Source: JBBRHH01 sp038222915 (GTDB lineage: Bacteria; Planctomycetota; Phycisphaerae; Tepidisphaerales; Tepidisphaeraceae). From it: 15,199 nucleotides of DNA. Where the stretch lies: positions 1 through 15,199 of the forward strand of contig JBBRHH010000080.1 of the NCBI GenBank assembly GCA_038222915.1, given 5' to 3'. The position numbers and the translations under genes were made by a program. Positions 7,417 through 13,999 of the stretch are shown in pieces. The notes under the pieces are model-generated. The model made no database searches, was not told the DNA's origin, and was given only the letters and a program-made list of their open reading frames with translations. Position 1 is the first letter of the stretch, and every line of letters starts with the position of its first letter.

Positions 7417-7617
7417 ATGACCACCGCACTCCAATCGCTCGGCCGAAAAATCAATTCGTTGTTCTCCGCGACGTCCGCCCACATTCAAAAGGTGCTGGGC
7501 TGGTTCGAGGAACACCTGTTCCGCGCCGAATTCCCCACCCGACACGCCGTCCGCGTCTCCCATCGTCAACGCCGCAAAGAACTGCTGCGCTCGTGGCGTC
7601 GCTCCCACCAGGATTAG
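7417..7617 (+). CDS. Small basic hypothetical protein
   Basis: 66 residues from ATG 7417, which has AGAAGGA about 8 bases upstream; an alternative start at 7399 would add six residues. The first half (MTTALQSLGRKINSLFSATS, then HIQKVLGWFEEHLF) looks like an amphipathic helix, the second half is strongly basic and rich in Arg/His/Ser (RHAVRVSHRQRRKELLRSWRRS). It has no signal peptide. The charge suggests binding to nucleic acid or to a membrane surface, but I recognise no family and do not assign a function. Codon use is in keeping with neighbouring genes. The gene follows the M48 gene by 60 bases and is followed by a hairpin (7635-7661). Confidence 0.55.
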   Translation: MTTALQSLGRKINSLFSATSAHIQKVLGWFEEHLFRAEFPTRHAVRVSHRQRRKELLRSWRRSHQD

Positions 7618-7628
7618 TCCCGCGCATG

Positions 7629-7661
7629 AAAAAAGCCCGCCGCATCAAAAGTGCCGCGGGC
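7629..7661 (-). terminator. Rho-independent terminator on the minus strand
   Basis: Bases 7635-7645 pair with 7651-7661 (GCCCGC against GCGGGC, one mismatch, then three to four more pairs, loop CAAAA). On the minus strand the stem is followed by six T residues (A7629-A7634 on the plus strand). The plus strand lacks a T-run after the stem, so the signal serves leftward transcription, although no convincing minus-strand gene lies to its right. Confidence 0.7.
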
Positions 7662-7882
7662 CTTCGGGCGCCCTCGAGCCCTAAATTTCATGCCTCCCAA
7701 TTGTCCTGATCGAATATGAGTTCCCTGCCCTCAACCTGACGATTTTATGGCGCGAAAATGAGAAACCGATGAGAGGACACGCGCGTTCGCCGCGCGTAGC
7801 GACGGGTAGCGACCAGACGCCTCTCGTATCTGGACATTTCCACCCGTTCCTGTCACACTTCCGCGCTGACAAAAGAGACATT

Positions 7883-8012
7883 GGTCGCCGTGAATAGGTG
7901 GCCGGGTGCGATGCAAGGGTCGGCTGTGAACCGGGTCAGGTCGGAAACGAAGCAGCCCTAAGCAGAATTGGCCTTGTGCCTTCGTTTCCCCGGCCGCCTT
8001 TTCACGGCGACC
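7883..8012 (+). ncRNA. ffs: Signal recognition particle RNA (bacterial small 4.5S type), extended helix
   Basis: The S-domain is unmistakable: GGGTCAGGTC (7933-7942), an apical GGAAAC (7943-7948), then GAAGCAGCCC (7949-7958). This is the RNA to which Ffh binds in co-translational protein targeting. The usual CGGAAG apex is replaced by a GAAA tetraloop closed by G-C. The closing stem pairs 7897-7906 with 7989-7998 (one G-U). A further perfect 12-bp helix pairs 7883-7894 with 8001-8012, beyond a 2-base internal loop, so the transcript may be about 130 bases instead of about 100. TTTT at 8014-8017 follows, so the outer helix may double as the terminator. Borders are inferred from pairing. Upstream promoter elements were not identified. 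Confidence 0.93.
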
Positions 8013-8017
8013 GTTTT
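8001..8017 (+). terminator. Probable SRP RNA 3' end: outer-stem arm plus T-run
   Basis: The 3' arm of the 12-bp outer helix (8001-8012) is followed by CG... then TTTT (8014-8017), as in an intrinsic terminator. It lies directly before the first possible start of the NAD kinase gene (8020). Confidence 0.5.
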
Positions 8018-8019
8018 CA

Positions 8020-8946
8020 TTGGCAGGACACGCTATCTCGACGCCAACGCCTCATCTTGACCCCGAATTGCGCCGCGTCTTCATCGTCGCCAACCTCGAA
8101 AAGGCCTCGGTAAAGACCACGCTCGATAGTCTCACGGCCCGCCTGCAGGCCAAAGGCCGCCTCGTCGGCGTCGACACCGACCGACACTCCGACCTCTCCC
8201 ACCTCGAAGCCGACGCCGTTCTCGTGCTCGGCGGCGACGGCACCCTCCTCTCCACCGCCCGGCGTCTCAACGGCCTCCAGATCCCCTTGATCGGCGTAAA
8301 CTTCGGCCGCCTTGGTTTCCTTGCCAGTTTCACCCCAGAACAACTCGACGGCCATTTCGACTCCCTGCTCCAGAAAAAACTCCCCGTCACCCGCCGCCAG
8401 CAGATCGAAACCTCCGTCCTCGACGTCTCCGCCAACTGCAACGTCTGCGATGTGAAGAGCGTCGCCCGCGCACGCCGCTTCTCCGCCACCGCGTTAAACG
8501 ACGCTGTCATCACGGCCGGACGCCCCTTCCACATGATCGAGCTCGAGCTCGGCATCGACGGCGAAACCGGCGTCAGCTACTTCGGCGACGGCATGATCAT
8601 CGCCACCCCCAGCGGATCCACCGCCTACAACGTCTCCGCCGGCGGCCCCATCGTCAGCCCCGACGTCGAGGCCATGTGCATCACCCCCATCTGCCCGCAC
8701 AGCCTCTCCTTCCGCCCCGTCGTCGTCAGCGCCAAGAGCACGGTCGTTGTCGTAGCGGCAACGGTCAATCTCGGCACCACGCTCTTCTGCGACGGCCAGA
8801 CCAGCACGCGCGTCGGCCCCGGCGACAAAATCATCGTCCGCCGCAGCCCCAACGACGTGCTCCTCGTGGAAAACCCCGACAACCTCCAGTGGCGCTCGCT
8901 TGAGGAAAAGCTGCATTGGGCCGTCGGCCCCAAATACAGCCGCTAG
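8020..8946 (+). CDS. nadK: NAD kinase
   Basis: 308 residues if started at TTG 8020. It phosphorylates NAD to NADP in the cytoplasm. Family motifs are present: GGDGT at 71-75 with catalytic Asp73, GVNFGRLGFLA at 92-102, LND at 159-161, DGMIIATPSGSTAYNVSAGGP (190-210) with the NAD-binding Asp190 region, and a C-terminal strand with DGQ at 258-260. The start is uncertain: no ATG or GTG is in frame between the upstream stop at 7927 and the conserved core, no Shine-Dalgarno is visible, and TTG 8020 or TTG 8068 (directly before RRVFIV) are the only candidates. A Cys-containing insertion (NCNVCDV, 139-145) lies before LND and is not typical. The gene starts just behind the SRP RNA end. Confidence 0.94.
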   Translation: MAGHAISTPTPHLDPELRRVFIVANLEKASVKTTLDSLTARLQAKGRLVGVDTDRHSDLSHLEADAVLVLGGDGTLLSTARRLNGLQIPLIGVNFGRLGFLASFTPEQLDGHFDSLLQKKLPVTRRQQIETSVLDVSANCNVCDVKSVARARRFSATALNDAVITAGRPFHMIELELGIDGETGVSYFGDGMIIATPSGSTAYNVSAGGPIVSPDVEAMCITPICPHSLSFRPVVVSAKSTVVVVAATVNLGTTLFCDGQTSTRVGPGDKIIVRRSPNDVLLVENPDNLQWRSLEEKLHWAVGPKYSR

Positions 8947-9132
8947 CAGCCCGCCTGATCAACCTCCTTAATTCAGATTCATCGTAAAGCCTCACAGGCC
9001 GCACGGCCTCTCCATCTTCAACCTCGCTTGTTTTCCGATCAACGGCCTCAACATTTTGACCATCCGCCTCCAATGCCAGCGCGGTACCATGCTGTCGATC
9101 GAACGCGTCTCGATCCCTGCCGGAGAAATGCC

Positions 9133-9489
9133 ATGAAGCCTTATGTCCTCGCGTGCGGCGTCCTATTTGTCTCCACCATCGCAAACGCCCAAACCGTCTT
9201 CATGCCGCCCCCGACGGTTCAACCCACCTCCAGCTACGAGCCCAGCGCCCGGGCTCTCTCACTGCTCTACGCCATCAACATGCCCCGTTGCGTCATCCTG
9301 AACGTTAATAACGCCGGCGGAACCATCGTCGGCCCCGTTGTGGCCGGCCCGGTCGAACAGCCACTCTTTTTCCGAATGCGCGACCTCCTGCCGCCCGAAC
9401 CCGCGACGGAAGCAGCACCCGCCCCCGCCACGCCCGCCACACGCCCTGGCGAGGGCCGGATCGTCATCACGCCGACAACAAAACCGTAG
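9133..9489 (+). CDS. Small secreted protein of unknown function
   Basis: 118 residues from ATG 9133, preceded by GGAG; a longer frame from 9028 is rejected because it lacks a ribosome binding site and has no signal peptide. Residues 1-19 are a clear signal peptide with cleavage after ANA. The mature part begins with a Pro/Thr-rich stretch, has a short hydrophobic middle (ALSLLYAINMPRCVILNVNNAGG, about 44-66) and a Gly/Val segment TIVGPVVAGPVEQPLFF, and ends in an Ala/Pro/Thr-rich tail closing with RIVITPTTKP. No domain is recognised. It probably resides in the periplasm or envelope. The next secreted protein follows 100 bases later and has the same linker style, so a shared origin or role is possible. 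Confidence 0.78.
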   Translation: MKPYVLACGVLFVSTIANAQTVFMPPPTVQPTSSYEPSARALSLLYAINMPRCVILNVNNAGGTIVGPVVAGPVEQPLFFRMRDLLPPEPATEAAPAPATPATRPGEGRIVITPTTKP

Positions 9490-9515
9490 CGCCGCCCGTA
9501 GCGCCACGCTTGGTG

Positions 9516-9545
9516 TTGACCTCGCACCGCCTCTGGGCCGATACT
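9516..9545 (+). promoter_or_regulatory. Candidate promoter for the second secreted protein
   Basis: TTGACC (9516-9521; 5 of 6) and GATACT (9540-9545; 4 of 6) are 18 bases apart. Transcription would start about 40 bases before ATG 9590. By eye only. Confidence 0.35.
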
Positions 9546-9589
9546 CTATCCTACGGTTCCAGAGACCCCGGCCTTACCAAGGACGACCC

Positions 9590-10114
9590 ATGCACATCTC
9601 TCTCACACTCGGCCTGCTCCTTCTCTCAGCTTCCACCCTTCAGGCGCAATCCACCCAACCCGCCGCCACCACGCGCCCCACCGGCGCCGTGGCGCCAAAC
9701 GACACCGTCCTGAAGAATCTCCTCAAGCCCTCCAATCCCTCCGCCCAGGTGCTTCAGCCCATCCAGGATGCGCCGACCGTGGACGCCAAGTCAGGCGCAA
9801 ATACCATCGCCCCGGGCGCGCCGGACGTGAAGCTCATCCGCGAAGGCAATTATGTCGTCAACCGCATCGGGCGATTAACTCGCGTCAACGACAACCAGAC
9901 CGAATTTACCTTTGAATCCGACGGCAAGGCAATGCAGGACCCCCCGATGATCGTCCTGCCCAACCTGAACCTGATGAGCATGGAGACGGCCGTCACCACA
10001 ACCAGTCGCGACCTGAAGTTCCGCATCACCGGCGTCGTCACCGAATACAAAGGCCGCAACTGCGTCCTCATTCAGAAAGTCGTGCCGGTCTCCGAAGGCG
10101 CCCAGCAGTTCTAA
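9590..10114 (+). CDS. Secreted conserved hypothetical protein, possible OB-fold-like tail
   Basis: 174 residues from ATG 9590, with AAGGA close upstream; the longer frame from 9338 overlaps the previous gene and is rejected. Residues 1-19 form a signal peptide (cut after LQA). A Pro/Thr/Ala linker follows (to about 37), then LKNLLKPSNPSAQVLQP, then a structured C-terminal half: KLIREGNYVVNRIGRLTRVN, EFTFESDGKAMQDPPMIVLPNLNLMSME and DLKFRITGVVTEYKGRNCVLIQKVVPV. The last part alternates strands in an OB-fold-like way. I have the impression that such proteins recur in Phycisphaerae, but cannot prove it here. Function unknown; probable envelope location. Its stop lies 3 bases from the stop of the convergent hydrolase gene. 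Confidence 0.82.
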   Translation: MHISLTLGLLLLSASTLQAQSTQPAATTRPTGAVAPNDTVLKNLLKPSNPSAQVLQPIQDAPTVDAKSGANTIAPGAPDVKLIREGNYVVNRIGRLTRVNDNQTEFTFESDGKAMQDPPMIVLPNLNLMSMETAVTTTSRDLKFRITGVVTEYKGRNCVLIQKVVPVSEGAQQF

Positions 10115-10117
10115 CCA

Positions 10118-11143
10118 TCACGATTTCTTCGCCGCCAACCGCAACGCCGGCCAATCCACCAATTTGTCGATCGGGCACTCGCCCCAGGTCGTACTCAGGT
10201 GCCCGAGCATGCGATCGGATCGGTGCCGTTTTTCAGCCTCGATCAGCGCTGCCGTCGCCGCCTCCTCCTTGAACGCGGCCGGCCAAACCCGAAATCCCTT
10301 CTTTAAGAACAGCGGGATCGTCGGATAGTCGTCGCGCTTTCCATAGTGCCAGTCGCAAACAATGATCTCCCTGGGAATGTTGTCGATCGCCCCGGCCGTC
10401 CCATTGTCTGAAGCTTCCCATTTGCTGTAGCCGGTGGTTTTGGAATCCAACAGCCGGTCTCCCCACATCAGCATCTCAACGTGACGCGCCGACAGATGCT
10501 TGTGCAGATCATTGACCGCTTTTGCAAACACCTCGGCCGGGTCCTTTCCCCTGCAACGCGGGCAAAATTCCGACGCAACAAGAAACACCTCGTCCATCCC
10601 AACGTGAAACGCATCGGCCCCGAAACCGTCGATCAGTTCATCGATGAGCGCGAAGACGACCGGGTTGACTTCGGGATGAAGGGGGCACCAGCTTCGGCAA
10701 TAGATGTCTTTGTTTTTGGGAAATTTGCCGGGTGTTTCATCGAACTGAGGGAACTGCTTGAGCAGAGGGAAGGTTGTACCTTCCCAGGACTGGTGGCCGA
10801 CGCAGTTGAACTCTGGGATGAGGCGGATGTCGTGTTTGCGGCAATCAGACTTCAGAGCCGCGGCCGCGTCGCGCGTGATGGAAAGATCATCGCGCAACTT
10901 CGGATGCGACTTGAAGTCGAAGCTATAGCCGACCTCGACGATGAGGACGTTAACGCCGATCGCAGACAGCGCCGGTAATTGCTTGCGGAGAATGGCAAGG
11001 TTGTCGTCGCCGCGCAGCAAAACGTGAAGTCCCTGCCAGATGACCGGCGATTCTGCTGCAGCAACAAACGGCGTCGGAATTGAGACGGCAATTGCTGCAC
11101 TGGCGATGGATTTAATCGCCATTCGGCGGGTGATGCGGTGCAT
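10118..11143 (-). CDS. GH20-type glycoside hydrolase (beta-N-acetylhexosaminidase-like)
   Basis: 341 residues from ATG 11143; a TTG two codons earlier (11149) is possible, and no clear Shine-Dalgarno is visible for either. The leader has a twin-arginine look (RRMAIK at residues 6-11, then an Ala/Ile-rich core and cleavage near AAAES), suggesting export of a folded protein. The rest is a TIM-barrel: QGLHVLLRGDDN, IGVNVLIVEVGYSFDF, IRLIPEFNCVGHQSW, then HVGMDE at 180-185 with the catalytic-type Asp184-Glu185 pair of GH20, where the Asp orients the substrate acetamido group and the Glu is acid. Conserved aromatics follow (MLMWGDR, CDWHYGK, STTWGE). The usual HxGGDE is here HVGMDE. Substrate is probably an N-acetylhexosamine glycan, not certain. 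The gene is oriented against its left neighbour. Confidence 0.82.
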   Translation of the reverse strand: MHRITRRMAIKSIASAAIAVSIPTPFVAAAESPVIWQGLHVLLRGDDNLAILRKQLPALSAIGVNVLIVEVGYSFDFKSHPKLRDDLSITRDAAAALKSDCRKHDIRLIPEFNCVGHQSWEGTTFPLLKQFPQFDETPGKFPKNKDIYCRSWCPLHPEVNPVVFALIDELIDGFGADAFHVGMDEVFLVASEFCPRCRGKDPAEVFAKAVNDLHKHLSARHVEMLMWGDRLLDSKTTGYSKWEASDNGTAGAIDNIPREIIVCDWHYGKRDDYPTIPLFLKKGFRVWPAAFKEEAATAALIEAEKRHRSDRMLGHLSTTWGECPIDKLVDWPALRLAAKKS

Positions 11144-11381
11144 CGCCAAATGCTACACGAGAGCGCCGCGGAACGGTCACTCTTGCCATATCCTCACTGC
11201 GTCGCAGAAATGTGCTCAGAACCGCCCGCAATCAGTTGTTCTTCAATCCCGATGACTTGATGCATTGATCGCCTGACTGTGCAGAACATGTGGATAGGAT
11301 GTCGCGTCCGCCAGCATACTTGGCCGCCGGCTCGCTCCGTCACCTACCATTCCACGACGCTCAGGAAGGTTGGGAAACGGC

Positions 11382-11633
11382 ATGGTCTGCTCAAATGCGG
11401 TCATCACGCGTTGTACGCACGACCTGACGGTCTACGAGACCGGCGATCTTCAATTGCCTGCCATTTACCTCTCACGCGATCTTTCCGTATTCATCCTGCA
11501 CGTGAACTCCGACAGCCAGCAAAGCCTGGTGTTGGCCGACCGCAAGCAGGTCCGCTCACTGGCCGACCGGTTTGGCATTGAGGACCTGCGTCGCGTCTCT
11601 GGCTGGTCGGGCGAGGGATGGGATATTGTCTGA
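11382..11633 (+). CDS. Small hypothetical protein upstream of the sugar isomerase
   Basis: 83 residues from ATG 11382; an upstream TTG at 11370 is alternative, with AGGAAGG immediately before that TTG (11363-11369). The codons have the C/G-ending bias of local genes, which supports coding. The product, MVCSNAVITRCTHDLTVYE..., is soluble, with predicted strands (LPAIYLSRDLSVFILHVN) and then a helix-like segment (ADRKQVRSLADRFGIEDLRRV), ending in WSGEGWDIV. No domain recognised. It lies 76 bases ahead of the isomerase gene and may be co-transcribed. The preceding 11150-11369 region holds no other gene I can support. Confidence 0.55.
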   Translation: MVCSNAVITRCTHDLTVYETGDLQLPAIYLSRDLSVFILHVNSDSQQSLVLADRKQVRSLADRFGIEDLRRVSGWSGEGWDIV

Positions 11634-11709
11634 TCTCTGAACTCCGCGACAGTCACGCTGGCAAGCCGGCCGTCTTCTTCTATTATTTCCCAAATCAAAG
11701 GAGTTGCCT

Positions 11710-12495
11710 ATGCGTTTTGGAATTTGTGCGCCTCTCGAGGCGGCCTCTGCGGTTCGTGAAGCAGGATGGGACTTCGTCGAAGAAAACGTCCAGGCGCTTC
11801 TGCAAGGCACACTGCCTGACGACCAATGGACCGGCATGGACCGCGCCAAAGCCACCAGCCTTCCCGTACCGGCGGCCAATTGCCTCGTCCCGGCAGATCT
11901 GAAAATCACCGGGCCCGATGCGGATTCCCACGCGTTGCGGGCGTACATGCAATGCGTTGTCCGACGCGCCGCCGAGGTGAACATCTCGACACTCGTCTTC
12001 GGGAGCGGCGGCGCGCGAAACGTGCCCGACGGCTTTGGCCGCGACCAGGCCCGCAACCAGATCATTACCTTCGCAAAGATGGCCGCTCCCATTGCAAAGC
12101 AGAATGACATCACACTCGTCGTTGAGCACCTCAACAAGGGCGAATGCAACATCATCAACTCATTGACCGAAGCAATGACCTACGTACGTGCCGTCGCCCA
12201 CCCCAACTTTCAATGCCTTCTCGATTCTTATCATTTCTGGCTGGAGAATGAGACGCTTGTAAGCCTTCGCGAATCAATTCGCGCAATCCGGCACGTGCAT
12301 CTGGCCGATACCGAAGGAAGAGTCGCCCCCGGCGAAAGCGGCAAGTCCGACTATAAACCCATTTTCCGCATCCTGAAGGAGCTCAATTACCGCGGGCTGA
12401 TCAGCGTCGAATCGCCTCCATTCAGCGAAGCTGCCATTCGGGCGACCGGCGCGCGTGTGCTGGAATTCATCAAGCGGCAATGGGCGGAGGCTTGA
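11710..12495 (+). CDS. Sugar phosphate isomerase/epimerase (xylose-isomerase-like TIM barrel)
   Basis: 261 residues from ATG 11710, with AAGGAG 6 bases before it; an ORF start at 11704 (TTG) is ignored. It belongs to the AP endonuclease 2/xylose isomerase-like TIM-barrel superfamily. Beta strand markers include MRFGICAPLEAASAVREAGWDFVE (1-24), INSTLVFGSG-like NISTLVFGSGG (91-101) and TLVVEHLN (135-142). Putative metal-binding residues are Glu139, Asp172 with His175 (LLDSYHF), His195/His197 (RHVHLAD) and Glu234 (SVESPP). Such enzymes isomerise or epimerise ketoses, inositols or related sugars with a divalent cation. The substrate cannot be named from sequence. No transporter or sugar kinase lies nearby. 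A terminator (12549-12577) closes the unit. Confidence 0.9.
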   Translation: MRFGICAPLEAASAVREAGWDFVEENVQALLQGTLPDDQWTGMDRAKATSLPVPAANCLVPADLKITGPDADSHALRAYMQCVVRRAAEVNISTLVFGSGGARNVPDGFGRDQARNQIITFAKMAAPIAKQNDITLVVEHLNKGECNIINSLTEAMTYVRAVAHPNFQCLLDSYHFWLENETLVSLRESIRAIRHVHLADTEGRVAPGESGKSDYKPIFRILKELNYRGLISVESPPFSEAAIRATGARVLEFIKRQWAEA

Positions 12496-12548
12496 ATGTA
12501 GGCGGATGGGGCCTATAAAGAACTTTTGCGGGGGATGGCGGAATTGCT

Positions 12549-12577
12549 GGTGTGCTGAAGCACACCCTGCTTTTTTT
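12549..12577 (+). terminator. Rho-independent terminator after the sugar isomerase
   Basis: GGTGTGC (12549-12555) pairs perfectly with GCACACC (12560-12566) across a TGAA loop; CTGC and then seven T residues (12571-12577) follow. A second, weaker hairpin (GAGCG 12584-12588 with CGCTC 12594-12598) lies behind it. Confidence 0.75.
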
Positions 12578-12642
12578 GCGGGCGAGCGTGTTTCGCTCCC
12601 CGATTTGAAACTGGACCCTTTTGTTTTTGAAAGAACACGACG

Positions 12643-13722
12643 ATGGCTCATCGCATTTTTAATTTCAGCGCCGGACCGGCCATGCTTCCCACCGAAGCTC
12701 TCGAAAAATCCGCCGCCGCGCTTCTGGACTACCAGGGCAAGGGCTTCGGCATCGCCGAGGTCAGCCACCGTGGCAAGGAATTTGACGCCGTCACCGACGA
12801 AGCAATCGCGCTGTGCAAAAAACTCCTCGGCATCGGCGACACCCACGACGTCCTCTTCCTCCAGGGCGGCGCAACCCAGTTGTTCACGACCATTCCGATG
12901 AACTTCCTCCACACCAGCGGCGATTACCTCGTCAGCGGCGAGTGGAGCAAGAAGGCCGCTTCATTCGGCAAGGAAATCGGCAAGGTCAACGTCGTCGCGA
13001 CCACCGAATCCACCAACTTCGATCATTCCACCCCTTCCGGCGAATGGAAACTTTCTCCCGAAGCGGATTACCTGCACGTCTGCTCGAACGAGACCGTTCA
13101 CGGCCATCGCCTCCCAACCTGGCCGAAGCACAAGAACCTCATCGTCGACGCCAGCAGCGAGTTCCTCTCCCGTCCCCACCCCGTCACTGATTGCGCCCTG
13201 GTCTATGGCGGCGCACAGAAAAATCTCGGCCCCGCCGGCGTCGTCCTGGCCCTCGTCCGCAAGGACATGTACGCCACCCAGAAAAAGACGCCCAGCAAAC
13301 TCTGGAGCTTCAAGGACCAGGCCGAAAACAAATCGATGATCAACACGCCGCCCACCTTCGGCATCTACATCCTTCTCGAAGTCTTCCGCTGGCTCGAGGC
13401 GCAGGGTGGCCTGGCCGCCATGGAAAAACGCAACGCCACCAAGGCCGCCATGGTTTACGACGCCGTGGATCAAAGCAACGGCTTCTACAAGGGAACGGTC
13501 TCCGTCAAGGAGCAGCGGTCTCACATGAACGCCACTTTCCGCCTTCCCAGCGAAGAGCTCACCGATGAACTGGTAAAGACCGCCTCCAAGAACGGGATGA
13601 TCGGCCTGAAGGGCTATCGCACCGTCGGCGGGATCCGCGCCAGCATCTACAACGCGGTGCCTGTGGAAGGCTGTCAGGCGCTTGCCCAATTGATGCGCGA
13701 TTTCGCGTCCAAGAAATCCTAA
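12643..13722 (+). CDS. serC: Phosphoserine aminotransferase
   Basis: 359 residues, the usual family length. It converts 3-phosphohydroxypyruvate and glutamate to phosphoserine in serine synthesis; it also acts in pyridoxine synthesis in some bacteria. The start at ATG 12643 gives the typical N-terminus IFNFSAGPAMLP; the Shine-Dalgarno is a weak GAAAGA. Family features: HRGKEF (42-47), FLQGGATQLF (72-81, phosphate pocket), NETVHG (149-154), VDASSEFLSRP (168-178, pyridoxal contact Asp169), and GGAQKNLGPAG (189-199) with the PLP lysine Lys193. C-terminal GLKGYRTVGGIRASIYNAVP (321-340) is the conserved substrate-side segment. It stands alone, between two terminators; serA or serB are not in the window. 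Confidence 0.97.
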   Translation: MAHRIFNFSAGPAMLPTEALEKSAAALLDYQGKGFGIAEVSHRGKEFDAVTDEAIALCKKLLGIGDTHDVLFLQGGATQLFTTIPMNFLHTSGDYLVSGEWSKKAASFGKEIGKVNVVATTESTNFDHSTPSGEWKLSPEADYLHVCSNETVHGHRLPTWPKHKNLIVDASSEFLSRPHPVTDCALVYGGAQKNLGPAGVVLALVRKDMYATQKKTPSKLWSFKDQAENKSMINTPPTFGIYILLEVFRWLEAQGGLAAMEKRNATKAAMVYDAVDQSNGFYKGTVSVKEQRSHMNATFRLPSEELTDELVKTASKNGMIGLKGYRTVGGIRASIYNAVPVEGCQALAQLMRDFASKKS

Positions 13723-13756
13723 ATCGTTATATCAGCACAACTTTAGACGACCATTC

Positions 13757-13788
13757 CGCCGACTGGATATTCCAGTCGGCGATTTTAT
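13757..13788 (+). terminator. Strong Rho-independent terminator after serC
   Basis: A perfect 10-bp stem pairs CGCCGACTGG (13757-13766) with CCAGTCGGCG (13772-13781) across an ATATT loop, followed by ATTTTATT. The T-rich tail lies only on the plus-strand side, so it ends the serC transcript. Confidence 0.88.
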
Positions 13789-13913
13789 TGGCCACTGCAC
13801 AGTTATAGGACAATCCGGTGCTGTTCCAGACGCTTTGCGCGATTGTTAAGCATTCTTTAATAGATTTAAGTTTATTAAGGCTCATTTCCGAAGTTCGCCT
13901 ACAGGAACAGCTT

Positions 13914-13985
13914 AGGGTCATGGTTGACCCTTGGCATACGCTTCGCGTAGTCGCGCAACTTAAAGCGGGGCAGTACTGTTTTTTT
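13914..13985 (+). promoter_or_regulatory. Structured 5' leader of the porin gene
   Basis: Two adjacent hairpins: AGGGTCA (13914-13920) pairs with TGACCCT (13925-13931), loop TGGT; TACGC (13937-13941) pairs with GCGTA (13945-13949), loop TTC. A seven-T run follows (13979-13985), directly before the Shine-Dalgarno. An AT-rich patch at 13843-13880 is the probable promoter zone, though no clear -35/-10 pair is seen. The leader could affect stability or translation. Confidence 0.4.
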
Positions 13986-13999
13986 GGGAAGGACGAAGA

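Noticed and set aside
7681..7881. 66-residue minus-strand frame before the terminator
   Set aside because: Codon use is atypical, no ribosome binding site, no recognisable protein features. Kept only as a possible small RNA region.
9056..9090. TTGACC and TACCAT as promoter for the first secreted protein
   Set aside because: The 23-base spacer is too long for a sigma-70-type promoter.
12961..13689. 242-residue minus-strand frame opposite serC
   Set aside because: Shadow of the well-supported serC gene; no motifs and no ribosome site.
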